DNA of 64,000 bases from Hallerella porci (lineage in GTDB: Bacteria; Fibrobacterota; Fibrobacteria; Fibrobacterales; Fibrobacteraceae). Below are positions 1-7,674 of the stretch, piece by piece (position 1 is the first letter of the stretch; each line of letters starts with the position of its first letter). The stretch covers positions 1-64,000 of the forward strand of contig NZ_QGHD01000006.1 in the NCBI RefSeq assembly GCF_003148885.1, written 5' to 3'. The position numbers were made by a program, and so were the translations under genes. The notes below the pieces were generated by a model. The model was not told where the DNA came from. It saw nothing but the letters and a program-made list of their open reading frames with translations, and made no database searches.

Positions 1-353
1 CTGTCCGGTAAAAAACGGCCGAACTTTTCGTAGAGCGACTTGTAGACGGCCTCGAAGAACTTGCAGGGGCGTCTGTTGTTCGCGTCGGAGAAAGTGCTCA
101 TCTTCAGCGATCCCGTGAACCCGGCGTGCCACAGGTGCCTCGCTTCCGTGTTCACTCCCGTAAGGATTTCGCGCAGGGACCTGTAATTTTTGAATACAGC
201 GAACAACAGCACGAGCAGGTGCTGGAACCCGTCGAACTTCTTGACATAGCGTTCCCCGCCAACGCTGCGGGATTGCCTCAGAATTTCGCCTTTAGAGAGG
301 TATTTTGTGATTTGTGCGTATATCGGCTGTCCGGTAAAATTTCTACTTTCCAT
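1..353 (-). CDS. IS4-family transposase, N-terminal part (DUF4372-like)
   Basis: The minus-strand reading frame opens at an ATG whose first base is 353 and stays open to the window edge, giving about 117 residues. It reads as the N-terminal helical domain of IS4 transposases with a DUF4372 domain: near the start FTGQPIYAQI, then KKFDGFQHLLVLLFAVF, then SLREI, HLWHAGF and STFSDANNRR. The DDE catalytic core would lie beyond position 1, so activity cannot be judged. The plus-strand frame covering 126-440 is a shadow of this gene. The family call rests on the motif order; the exact IS group is not resolved. Confidence 0.75.
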   Translation of the reverse strand, partial: MESRNFTGQPIYAQITKYLSKGEILRQSRSVGGERYVKKFDGFQHLLVLLFAVFKNYRSLREILTGVNTEARHLWHAGFTGSLKMSTFSDANNRRPCKFFEAVYKSLYEKFGRFLPD

Positions 354-402
354 GGTGCTTTTGAGCTTGTTTTTGATTGCAAACTGAACAATAGTCAAAA
401 GT

Positions 403-435
403 GGCGACTCCCGGAAACGGAAGTCGCCTTTTTTT
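403..435 (+). terminator. Strong hairpin at the IS end, terminator-like
   Basis: GGCGACT (403-409) pairs with AGTCGCC (422-428). Inside it CCG/CGG closes a GAAA loop (411-420), and a run of seven T follows. On the plus strand this is a good intrinsic terminator; on the minus strand it would lie in the transposase leader. Such structures often shield transposase genes from outside transcription. Confidence 0.6.
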
Positions 436-502
436 GTTAGATTTTAGGTTGAATTAAAAAGTTTTACCGGACACTAATAATTTATTTTAAATTTGCGCCA
501 AC

Positions 503-1606
503 ATGTTTTTGGGAAAGAAAATTTTACTCGGCATTTTTTTGTTTGCAGCGCTTGCGTTTGCCGATGTGAATTTTTATTCTCAAGATACTCTAGCCTTTGA
601 CACGACTTCCCAGAAAAATTTTCAGCGCTATTCGGCGGTTCCGGTTTTGGGATATACCGAAGAAACGCAGATGCAGCTGGGTGCGATGATTCTTTTCTTC
701 TTAAAGCCCGATGAAGTCGGCGGAAAAGTGCCCGAAATCGGCATCACCGCTTACGGTTCTTCGCGCGGACAATTCCAATTTACTTTGGAGCCTTACTTTT
801 ATTTTTATCACGATAAAATCAGCCTTTGGATGGATTTAGAATATCAAGATTGGTTCGCCAGTTATTTTGGACGCGGAAATAATCCCGATATCGATGATTT
901 TGTAAACTATAACCGCAAAAAACTTTACCTCGGGGCGCGGTTAGAATCGCGGGTGGGGCTTCCGTCTTATCTCAAATATGGCATTGAATTGCATATCGAA
1001 TCTTCGGATATTGAATTTAAAGATGGAGATGATGTGCCGCTTCCGGACCCGCATTCGGGAAGTCGCAACGGTATCGGTTATTTATTTGGCTTGGATACGC
1101 GGGATAATACGAACTGGACTTCGCACGGTTTCTTAGTCGAATGGACGCAGATTTATTTTAGTGATCAATTCGGCGACTATACATTCAACTTAGAAAGCTT
1201 GGATATGCGCGGCTATACGACTCTTCCTTTCGGATCGACCGCAGCGATGGGATTTTTGTGGCAGCGGGCAGGTGGCGATGTGCCGTTTGATATGCTCGCA
1301 GGTCCCGATGGCATTAAACGATTCCGCGGTGTCGAAAGCCTTTACTTTGGCGACAATCAAGCGTTGATTTTACAATCCGAAGTGCGCCGCTATTTCGGAT
1401 GGATTTTCGGCGGGCATGTCTTCTTTGAAGGCGGAAAATCCGGCGGTTATTTTAGTGAACTTATGCGGAATAAATGGCACCGTTCTGTGGGATTTGGAGC
1501 GCTTCTTGCCTTAAATCGAAGCGAGAAATTATTTGCCCGCGCCGACGTTTCTTGGGTGGACTTTGACCATGTCGGGCTTTCTTTTTATGTGCGGCAGGCA
1601 TTTTAA
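503..1606 (+). CDS. Omp85-like outer-membrane beta-barrel protein without POTRA domains
   Basis: A 367-residue protein with a signal peptide (about residues 1-20, ending ALAFA) followed directly by beta-barrel sequence and ending in aromatic Phe, as outer-membrane proteins do. The C-terminal half matches the BamA/TamA 'bacterial surface antigen' barrel: KRFRGVESLYFGDNQAL, then SEVRRYF, a hydrophobic strand, and the last strands GFGALLAL and GLSFYVRQAF. BamA and TamA carry POTRA domains in front of the barrel; here none fits in the space, so this is a barrel-only member like those found beside patatin or lipid genes. Eleven bases separate it from the thioesterase gene, so the two are probably cotranscribed. 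A -10-like TATTTT lies at 483-488 and no clear ribosome site is visible. Confidence 0.75.
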   Translation: MFLGKKILLGIFLFAALAFADVNFYSQDTLAFDTTSQKNFQRYSAVPVLGYTEETQMQLGAMILFFLKPDEVGGKVPEIGITAYGSSRGQFQFTLEPYFYFYHDKISLWMDLEYQDWFASYFGRGNNPDIDDFVNYNRKKLYLGARLESRVGLPSYLKYGIELHIESSDIEFKDGDDVPLPDPHSGSRNGIGYLFGLDTRDNTNWTSHGFLVEWTQIYFSDQFGDYTFNLESLDMRGYTTLPFGSTAAMGFLWQRAGGDVPFDMLAGPDGIKRFRGVESLYFGDNQALILQSEVRRYFGWIFGGHVFFEGGKSGGYFSELMRNKWHRSVGFGALLALNRSEKLFARADVSWVDFDHVGLSFYVRQAF

Positions 1607-1617
1607 TTGGATAAAAA

Positions 1618-2028
1618 ATGGAAACTTGTCCTTTTCAATCGACGACAGAAATTGAAGTCCGCTATGCGGAAACCGATCAAATGGGAGTTGTTCATCATTC
1701 TGTGTATGCGGTTTGGTTCGAAAAAGCGCGGACGGATTTTTTTAAGCAAGTCGGTTCTACCTACGCAGAAATTGAAAAATCGGGATTTACATCGCCGGTC
1801 TTAGAATTAAACGTCCGGTATCGGAATCCGACGCGTTACGGTGACTTTGTGCGGATTCATACGACTCTCGAACGCGAAGGCATGTTGCATTTTCGCTTTC
1901 GGTATCGGCTTTTTGTGGGCGAAGTCTTGTGCACGGTCGGTTCAACTCTGCATTGCTTTTTAAAAGAAGGAAAGCCGACCCGCGAATTACCGCCAGAGGT
2001 TTTCCGCCTTTTTCCGCAAACTCCGTAA
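1618..2028 (+). CDS. Acyl-CoA thioesterase, YbgC/FadM hot-dog family
   Basis: A 136-residue hot-dog thioesterase. The signature VRYAETDQMGVVHHSVYAVW at residues 14-33 holds the catalytic Asp of the 4-hydroxybenzoyl-CoA thioesterase/YbgC family (Y-x-D-x-D/Q-x-x-G-x-V-H-x). The start is ATG at 1618; an overlapping reading from 1607 in another frame is noise. It likely hydrolyses an acyl thioester made by the fatty-acid-type genes that follow. A gap of 127 bases, with its own plausible promoter, separates it from the ACP gene, so joint regulation is likely but not shown. Confidence 0.85.
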   Translation: METCPFQSTTEIEVRYAETDQMGVVHHSVYAVWFEKARTDFFKQVGSTYAEIEKSGFTSPVLELNVRYRNPTRYGDFVRIHTTLEREGMLHFRFRYRLFVGEVLCTVGSTLHCFLKEGKPTRELPPEVFRLFPQTP

Positions 2029-2155
2029 GATTTTTCGGAATTTTTCTTGGATTTTATCGCATTTTTGTCGCTAATTATCCACGAAAAGTCCGAAGAGATA
2101 ACAATTCAGTGTAAAATTTTTCTATCCTTGCAAAAATTCTAAAATGAGGTAACCC

Positions 2156-2401
2156 ATGAACCAAGAAGAAGTGAAAAGCAAGCTCAAGTCATTCTTTATG
2201 TCGGATCTCGGCGTCGATGGCGACGTTTTGAACTACGACACTCCGCTCTTTGGCGAAGAAATCGGCTTGGACTCTGTGGATTCGCTGGAAATCATCTCCT
2301 TCGTGGATAGCAACTTCGGCGTCTCGATGACCGGTGCGGGCAAGGAACCGTTCCAGAGCATCGATACCATCGCTGACTTTATTGCCAAGCATCAGGCTTA
2401 A
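2156..2401 (+). CDS. Acyl carrier protein
   Basis: An 81-residue acidic protein with the phosphopantetheine site GLDSVDSLE; the Ser after LD (residue 41) would carry the prosthetic arm. It is an ACP dedicated to the adjoining ketosynthase, reductase and dehydratase genes rather than obviously the housekeeping AcpP: the helix-2 motif is DSVDSLEII instead of the usual DSLDTVEL. A good ribosome site (GAGGTAA) stands seven bases ahead of the ATG. The gap of 23 bases to the next gene indicates one operon through to the FabZ gene and the terminator at about 6040. Confidence 0.88.
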   Translation: MNQEEVKSKLKSFFMSDLGVDGDVLNYDTPLFGEEIGLDSVDSLEIISFVDSNFGVSMTGAGKEPFQSIDTIADFIAKHQA

Positions 2402-2424
2402 TTTTTTCTGTTATCAGGAATATC

Positions 2425-4821
2425 ATGACTTCGAATGATCGCCGCTGTGTCGTCACCGGTTTAGGCGTAATCTGCGCCGTCGGAAACAATGTAGAAGAAA
2501 CGTGGAAGAACGCTCTGAATTCGGTTTCGGGCATTCACAAAACGACATCTGTCGATACCGACAAATGTTATGCGGATTTAGCCGCAGAAGTTCACTGTGA
2601 TACTTTGGATGAAATCGATCATCCGGAGGAAAAGGATCGCGCTTCGAAACTTTGCATCAAGGCGGCAAAAGAAGCCTTGGCCGATGCAAATCTTTCGGAT
2701 TTTGCAGACGACCAACGCGTAAGCGTGATCATTGGAAGTTGTGTCGGCGGCGTGATTAGCGTGGAACATTACAATCGCCACGGTAAAAATGCTTTGGATA
2801 TTCCGAAGATGCCGATTGCATCCATCGCTTCGCAAGTCGCAGAAACTTGCCGCGCCGGCGGTATTGTGACGAACGTGGCGAATGCCTGCGCTGCTGGAAC
2901 GATTTCAATTGCACTTGCTTGTGATTTGATTCGTTCGGGAAAAGCGGATGTCGTTATTGCGGGCGGAGCGGATTCGTTCGCCGCAGTTCCGTATTCGGGA
3001 TTCCTTTCTCTCCATGCGTTAGACGAAAATGGTTGCTCGCCGTTTAATCATTGTAACGGCATTACTCTCGGCGAAGGCGCAGGAATTGTCATCGTCGAAT
3101 CATTTGCTCACGCCGAAAAGCGTAAAGCAAAAACTTATTGCGAAGTGTTGGGCGCAGGCGTTACAAGCGATGCGCATCACATTACCGCTCCGCGTGAAGA
3201 TGCGCTCTGCTTAACCGAAGCGATGAATCGCGCCGTGAAAAATTCGGGCATTCAAAAGAAAGATATCGGTTATGTCAACGCGCACGGAACGGGTACCGGC
3301 AAAAATGATAACGCCGAAATTACCGCGTTTACGAAATTCTTTGGCGAAGAAAATCCGACGGTGAGCGTCAGTTCGACGAAGGTCATGACCGGTCACTGCC
3401 TTGGGGCAGCGGGCGCAATCGAAGCGGTCTTTAGCATTAAAGCGCTTACGACAAATACTGTCCTTCCGACATTGCATTATTCCGCCGAAGATTCCGAAGC
3501 GCTCAAAGCAAAAGTCGGCGCTTTGGATTTTGTGCAGAACGTGCCGCATGAAAAAGAATTGCAGTGCGTGATGAGCAATAACGTCGCCTTTGGCGGCACG
3601 AACGCGAGCATTATCTTCTCGAAGAAAGCGGGAAATGTGCAGGCGCTTTCTGCAAAAGACAAAAAAATCGCAGTCACCGGTCTCGGGATTGTGTGTCCGC
3701 TCGGCAATAGCAAAGACGCTTACATTGCCGCGGTCGAAAAAGATGCAAAGCCCGAAAGCGCATCGATTCATTCGACGATTGCCTTGGACGATTACAAAGA
3801 ACTCGGCATCAAGATGGCTTTCTACCGGAAGCTTGACAATTTAGGTCAGCTGCAAACGGTCTCGGGCATGCGCGCATTGCAAGATGGTAACTTCAAAGTT
3901 TCGGACGAAAATGCAAAAGACATCGGCATTATCGTGGGAACAAGCGAAGGCGGTCTCGGTGCGACATACGATTTTGAAGAACTCATCGCAAAACTCGGCA
4001 ACGCACAAGGTAGCGCATTTAAATTCCCGCATACAGTTTATAATGCAGCGGGCGGTTACCTTTCGATTTGTTCGGGCATTAAAGGCTACGGCGTAACGAT
4101 TACGACGGGTCCGCTCTCGGGTCTCGATAGCATCGGTTATTCGATGAATGTCATTCACGACGGACAAGAACATGCGATGATGGCAACGGGAACCGATGAA
4201 AATCTCCCGATTATTACAGAATTTGCGCAAAAGTTAAATGTAGCTGCCGATCAAGTGGTCGCTCCGTATTCGAATTCGAACGGTTGCGTTGTCGGCGACG
4301 GTAGCGTTTCCATTTTGATGGAAGCGGATGACTTTGCAAAATCTCGCGGCGCAAAAATTTACTGCTATGCGCTCGGTTACGGTAACGGTCGTAAGAATGT
4401 GAATTTCGGACATATCTCGGGTTCGGATTCTGCGCTGGATCTCGCTATCCGCGAAGCTCTCGCCGATGCAAAAATTTCGGTGGACGATATCGACGCGGTC
4501 TGCGGATTTGCCAATGGCTACGCAAAACTCGATGCGATTGAAAAGTCGTCGCTTTCTCGCGTCTTCGGCGATCGTTTAGAAAAGCTCCCGCTCATCGAAG
4601 TGAAGGAACGCGTGGGCGAAGGCCGTGCGGGCTCGGCAGCGCTTGCTGCAGCAGAAGCCGCTTTGCTTTTAAGCGGTGAACTCAAGAGCGAAAACGCTTA
4701 CTTTGTCGGCAAAGACGGTGCGGTGAAAACGCAAAAAATCGATGCAGCCGATTTGAAGAAAGTCCTTGTGATTTCGTTTGCAACGGGCGGTTCTTATAGC
4801 GCAGTCGTTCTCGGAAAGTAA
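2425..4821 (+). CDS. Ketosynthase / chain-length-factor fusion protein
   Basis: A 798-residue protein made of two complete beta-ketoacyl-ACP synthase folds. The first (about 1-410) is catalytically intact, with Cys155 in NACAAGT, His287 in NAHGTGTG and His324 in TGHCLGAAGA. The second (about 420-798, opening with IAVTGLGIVCPLG) has lost the active site: the Cys position is Pro563 (TTGPLSGLDS), and the first His region reads FANGYAKLDAIE, as in chain-length factors. In type II polyketide and aryl-polyene systems KS and CLF are separate subunits of a heterodimer; here they are one chain. Start ATG at 2425, preceded by CAGGAA. The product is unknown; a polyene, an unusual fatty acid or part of ordinary fatty-acid synthesis are all possible. 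Confidence 0.85.
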   Translation: MTSNDRRCVVTGLGVICAVGNNVEETWKNALNSVSGIHKTTSVDTDKCYADLAAEVHCDTLDEIDHPEEKDRASKLCIKAAKEALADANLSDFADDQRVSVIIGSCVGGVISVEHYNRHGKNALDIPKMPIASIASQVAETCRAGGIVTNVANACAAGTISIALACDLIRSGKADVVIAGGADSFAAVPYSGFLSLHALDENGCSPFNHCNGITLGEGAGIVIVESFAHAEKRKAKTYCEVLGAGVTSDAHHITAPREDALCLTEAMNRAVKNSGIQKKDIGYVNAHGTGTGKNDNAEITAFTKFFGEENPTVSVSSTKVMTGHCLGAAGAIEAVFSIKALTTNTVLPTLHYSAEDSEALKAKVGALDFVQNVPHEKELQCVMSNNVAFGGTNASIIFSKKAGNVQALSAKDKKIAVTGLGIVCPLGNSKDAYIAAVEKDAKPESASIHSTIALDDYKELGIKMAFYRKLDNLGQLQTVSGMRALQDGNFKVSDENAKDIGIIVGTSEGGLGATYDFEELIAKLGNAQGSAFKFPHTVYNAAGGYLSICSGIKGYGVTITTGPLSGLDSIGYSMNVIHDGQEHAMMATGTDENLPIITEFAQKLNVAADQVVAPYSNSNGCVVGDGSVSILMEADDFAKSRGAKIYCYALGYGNGRKNVNFGHISGSDSALDLAIREALADAKISVDDIDAVCGFANGYAKLDAIEKSSLSRVFGDRLEKLPLIEVKERVGEGRAGSAALAAAEAALLLSGELKSENAYFVGKDGAVKTQKIDAADLKKVLVISFATGGSYSAVVLGK

Positions 4822-4833
4822 TTGGAGAAAATT

Positions 4834-5565
4834 ATGAAAGTTGCATTGGTTACAGGCGCTTCGAAAGGAATCGGCAAAGCTTGTGCGCTTCGCTTAGCAA
4901 AAGACGGTTATACTGTCGTCGTGAATTATTCAAGTTCCGATGCAGCCGCTCAAGAAACTCTTGCGCAGATTCAGGCCGCGGGCGGCGAAGGCATGGTTTA
5001 CAAAGCCGATGTTTCAAAACTCGATCAGGTGAAGTTAATGGTTCGCGAAGTCTTTAAGGCTTACGGAAGAATTGACGTTCTCGTGAACAATGCAGGAATT
5101 GTCCGCGACGAATATTTGCTCATGATCAATCCCGATACTCTTGACAAATGCATCGACTTGAATGTGAAGGGCTACATTTATTGCGCGCAGCAAGTTGCTC
5201 TCAAAATGTTTAAGCAAAAGTCGGGCGTTATCGTGAATATGTCTTCGGTCAGTTCGAAATTTGCCTTAGCGGGTCAAAGCGTTTACAGCGCAACAAAGGG
5301 CGCAGTCAATTCGCTCACGCAGACTTTGGCAAAAGAACTCGGCGGCTACGGCATTCGCGTCAACGCTGTCGCTCCGGGATTTATTCAAACCGAAATGATC
5401 GATGCGATTCCCGCAGAAAAGCGCGAAGAATATGTGAAGCAAATTCCGCTGAAGCGTTTTGGCACAGCAGACGAAGTGGCAAATCTCGTTTCGGCGATTG
5501 CATCCGATGAATTTGCGTATGTGACAGGTCAAGTGTTCGTCCTCGATGGGGGACTTTCTCTATGA
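4834..5565 (+). CDS. fabG: 3-oxoacyl-ACP reductase, FabG family
   Basis: A short-chain dehydrogenase of 243 residues that reduces 3-oxoacyl-ACP with NADPH. Visible: the Rossmann motif TGASKGIG near the start, NNAG, the catalytic Ser in NMSSVSS, and YSATKG with the catalytic Tyr and Lys. The C-terminus ends [10 protein letters not shown], as in FabG. I chose the ATG at 4834 over a TTG at 4822 because GGAGAA sits just ahead of it. The stop TGA overlaps the next gene's ATG by four bases (ATGA), which implies translational coupling with the dehydratase. It would act on the product of the KS-CLF protein. Confidence 0.9.
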   Translation: MKVALVTGASKGIGKACALRLAKDGYTVVVNYSSSDAAAQETLAQIQAAGGEGMVYKADVSKLDQVKLMVREVFKAYGRIDVLVNNAGIVRDEYLLMINPDTLDKCIDLNVKGYIYCAQQVALKMFKQKSGVIVNMSSVSSKFALAGQSVYSATKGAVNSLTQTLAKELGGYGIRVNAVAPGFIQTEMIDAIPAEKREEYVKQIPLKRFGTADEVANLVSAIASDEFAYVTGQVFVLDGGLSL

Positions 5566-6008
5566 TGAACATTTACGAAATCAGCGAACGTATTGCGCAG
5601 CGTCCGCCGTTTCAAATGGTTGAAAAAGTCTTAGAACTTGTTCCCAATGAATCGGCAACGGGCATTAAAAATGTGAGCGTCAACGAACCGTATTTTATGG
5701 GACATTTTCCGGGTGCGCCGATTATGCCGGGAGTTCTCATCGTCGAAAGTTGCGCGCAGCTTTGTTCGCTCGTCATCGAGAAAAAGCCCGAAGATTTGGA
5801 AAAGAATCTTTATGTGCTGTTAAAAATCGATGGTTTTAAATTTGTAAAACCTGTGATTCCCGGCGATCAGCTCGAAATGACCGTCACAAAGACGAAAGGC
5901 GGCGGTGTTTTAGTCGGCTTTAATTGCGTCGTGAAAGTGAACGGCGTTGTGCACGCCAAAGGCGATTTAACCTTTACAACTGTTCCCAAAGAAAATTTGG
6001 GCAAGTAA
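5562..6008 (+). CDS. 3-hydroxyacyl-ACP dehydratase, FabZ family
   Basis: A 148-residue hot-dog dehydratase with the FabZ signature [17 protein letters not shown]; catalytic His48 and Glu62 are both present. It removes water from 3-hydroxyacyl-ACP. It is the last gene of the ACP/KS-CLF/FabG set and is followed by an intrinsic terminator. The first ATG (5562) overlaps the fabG stop; a second ATG at 5565 is equally possible. A FabZ-like enzyme without any enoyl reductase in the cluster would favour unsaturated (polyene-like) chains, but a reductase elsewhere in the genome could complete ordinary fatty-acid synthesis. Confidence 0.88.
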   Translation: MMNIYEISERIAQRPPFQMVEKVLELVPNESATGIKNVSVNEPYFMGHFPGAPIMPGVLIVESCAQLCSLVIEKKPEDLEKNLYVLLKIDGFKFVKPVIPGDQLEMTVTKTKGGGVLVGFNCVVKVNGVVHAKGDLTFTTVPKENLGK

Positions 6009-6015
6009 CGAAAAG

Positions 6016-6042
6016 GAGCTGCAAAATTGCGGCTCTTTTTTT
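6016..6042 (+). terminator. Intrinsic terminator after the dehydratase gene
   Basis: GAGCTGC (6016-6022) pairs with GCGGCTC (6029-6035), with one G-U pair, and is followed by seven T. It ends the ACP-KS/CLF-FabG-FabZ operon and implies a separate promoter for the acyltransferase gene. Confidence 0.8.
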
Positions 6043-6112
6043 ATGCGAAATTCGGTAAGAATCCGACGAAATGCGCCGAGAAAGGGGATATTTTTCTACA
6101 TTTTGCCCGCCT

Positions 6113-6787
6113 ATGGCCGATCAAAAAACGGAAAATTCGCTTTACGAACGTTTGATGCGATTCTTTGTCATCGTGGTGATTTACACGGTGCGCTATGTCT
6201 TTTATATCTGGTTCCGCCCGAAGGTGACTTTTACCGATGATTCTGTCCGGTCTACACGACTCAAATCGCCGGCGGTCATTATTGCGAACCACACGAATAT
6301 GCTCGATCCGATTATGATGCTCGCGGTATTTTTTTACCATCGGAGTATCGTCGTCGCCAAAGATCAAATTGAAGACCCGCATTTTAGTTGGGCGCTGAAA
6401 CGCGCCGCTTGCGTGATTCCTTGCGACCGCTTTAACTTGGACACCGAATGGGCGTTAATCGCCAAGCGTGAAATTGAAAAAGGAAATTCGGTGATTATTT
6501 TCCCCGAGGGAAAGTGCCGCGACGATGGTCAGTTAAATGAATTTAAAACGGGATTTGCTTTCCTCGCCCGTTCCACGGGGACTCCGGTGATTTCCGTCGG
6601 GTTGGATGGAATTTACAAATTTGGACATCGGACGCAAGTCGTCATCGGGGCGGCTGAAAAAATTGAACGCGTCAAAGGAATTCCGTCGTCAAAGCATTTA
6701 ACCGAACGCAGCGAATATTTCCAGAAAAAAATTTGGAAATTAAAACAACAGGCTTTGGGCAAAAGTTCTGAAGAGGTTTGTCCATGA
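6113..6787 (+). CDS. 1-acyl-glycerol-3-phosphate acyltransferase-like (PlsC family)
   Basis: A 224-residue membrane-associated acyltransferase. The catalytic NH-x4-D motif is NHTNMLDP (His60, Asp65), and the substrate-binding block is FPEGKCRDDG (about 130-139). A hydrophobic segment lies near residues 16-34. The longer frame from 6071 runs through the promoter; ATG 6113 is preferred because the family's conserved part begins just after it, and a TACATT -10 (6097-6102) lies only ten bases ahead with no ribosome site, so the message may be nearly leaderless. It could place acyl chains from the upstream cluster onto a lipid. Its stop overlaps the patatin start by four bases. Confidence 0.85.
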   Translation: MADQKTENSLYERLMRFFVIVVIYTVRYVFYIWFRPKVTFTDDSVRSTRLKSPAVIIANHTNMLDPIMMLAVFFYHRSIVVAKDQIEDPHFSWALKRAACVIPCDRFNLDTEWALIAKREIEKGNSVIIFPEGKCRDDGQLNEFKTGFAFLARSTGTPVISVGLDGIYKFGHRTQVVIGAAEKIERVKGIPSSKHLTERSEYFQKKIWKLKQQALGKSSEEVCP

Positions 6788-7629
6788 AAGTAGGCCTAGT
6801 TCTCGAAGGCGGTTCGCGTCAGACAATTTTTTCGGCAGGCATTCTCGATGCCATGCTCGATGAAAATATCGTGTATCCGTATATCTGCGGCGTTTCGGCA
6901 GGCGGACATGCGGCGATGAATTACGTCACCCGTCAAAAGGGTCGTCTGCGCCACATTATTATGCCGACGAAATTGCAGCGCGGAAAAAAACACGCCAATC
7001 GCATTTTGGATGGCATTCAAAAAGAATCGCATGCGTTGCATTATCTCGCCGCATACGGTGCGATGCCGTTTGATTTTCAAACATTTTTCAATTCGCCTGT
7101 CGAGTGTGAATTTACTCTCACCACTTGCGAAACGGGACGTCCTGCTTACCTTTCGGAAAAAAACGACGAAAAGAATTTGCTCGATATTATCAATGCGAGC
7201 AGTTCTGTGCCGATGCTTTTCCCGGTAGCGCAAATCGGAATTTGGCATTATGTCGATGGAACCGTTTCGGATCCGATTCCGTTTCATCGCGCTTTTGAAA
7301 AAGGCTGCGATAAAGTTGTCGTCATTTCAACGCATTTCCCCGGCGAATCGGTGACGGATTTCCGCAAATACAGTCCGATTTTAAATCCGATGTTTAAACG
7401 CAAATACCCGAATCTTTTCCGCGTGATGATGGTGCGGTTCCGGCGTTATACGCGGATGTTTGAAGAATTGAAACAGTTAGAAAAAGCGGGTAAAGTCTTT
7501 TTAATGCGCCCCGAATCCGATCTCTGCGATCTTTTCGAAACGGATTTGGATCGGTTGAACGCTTCGTATGCGATGGGCCAAAATTACGCGACCCGCCGTA
7601 TGGCAGAGCTAAAAGAATTTTTGAAATAA
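6784..7629 (+). CDS. Patatin-like phospholipase
   Basis: A 281-residue patatin-family lipid acyl hydrolase. The Ser-Asp dyad is visible: Ser38 in GVSAGG and Asp158 in YVDGT; the oxyanion loop is VLEGGSRQ near the N-terminus. No signal peptide, so it should act in the cytosol or on the inner leaflet. It resembles the YjjU group of bacterial patatins. ATG 6784 overlaps the acyltransferase stop (ATGA), which couples a lipid-building and a lipid-cleaving enzyme in one operon. An alternative TTG at 6778 is less likely. Confidence 0.88.
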   Translation: MKVGLVLEGGSRQTIFSAGILDAMLDENIVYPYICGVSAGGHAAMNYVTRQKGRLRHIIMPTKLQRGKKHANRILDGIQKESHALHYLAAYGAMPFDFQTFFNSPVECEFTLTTCETGRPAYLSEKNDEKNLLDIINASSSVPMLFPVAQIGIWHYVDGTVSDPIPFHRAFEKGCDKVVVISTHFPGESVTDFRKYSPILNPMFKRKYPNLFRVMMVRFRRYTRMFEELKQLEKAGKVFLMRPESDLCDLFETDLDRLNASYAMGQNYATRRMAELKEFLK

Positions 7630-7646
7630 TGAATTTTTAATTGCAT

Positions 7647-7674
7647 AAAAAAAGCGGCAAAGCCGCCTTTTTTA
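7647..7674. terminator. Bidirectional terminator between patatin and DUF1846 genes
   Basis: GCGGC-AAA-GCCGC (7654-7666) is flanked by a run of A on the left and a run of T on the right, so it can stop transcription from both converging genes. Confidence 0.8.

Larger units (their letters stand above)
1..473 (-). mobile_element. IS4-type insertion sequence, 5' part, cut by the window edge
   Basis: The outer end is marked by TGTCCGGTAAAAC, read on the minus strand from 473 to 461, which I take as the terminal inverted repeat. Inside it come a strong hairpin (403-435) and then the transposase start. An inverted copy of the same 12-mer lies in transposase codons 5-9 (327-338). The other IS end lies left of the window, so neither a target duplication nor the full length can be seen. 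The element sits only 29 bases upstream of the Omp85-like gene, so it may have displaced or supplied that gene's promoter. Confidence 0.7.

Noticed and set aside
1-13. A third copy of CTGTCCGGTAAAA at the window start, possibly the other IS end
   Set aside because: It falls in the transposase frame (GRFLPD), at a place where relatives have a similar FLSDS; the transposase would be far too short if the IS ended here.
3211-3771. Long antisense frame in the KS-CLF gene
   Set aside because: Composition shadow of the sense gene; no start signal and no recognisable protein.
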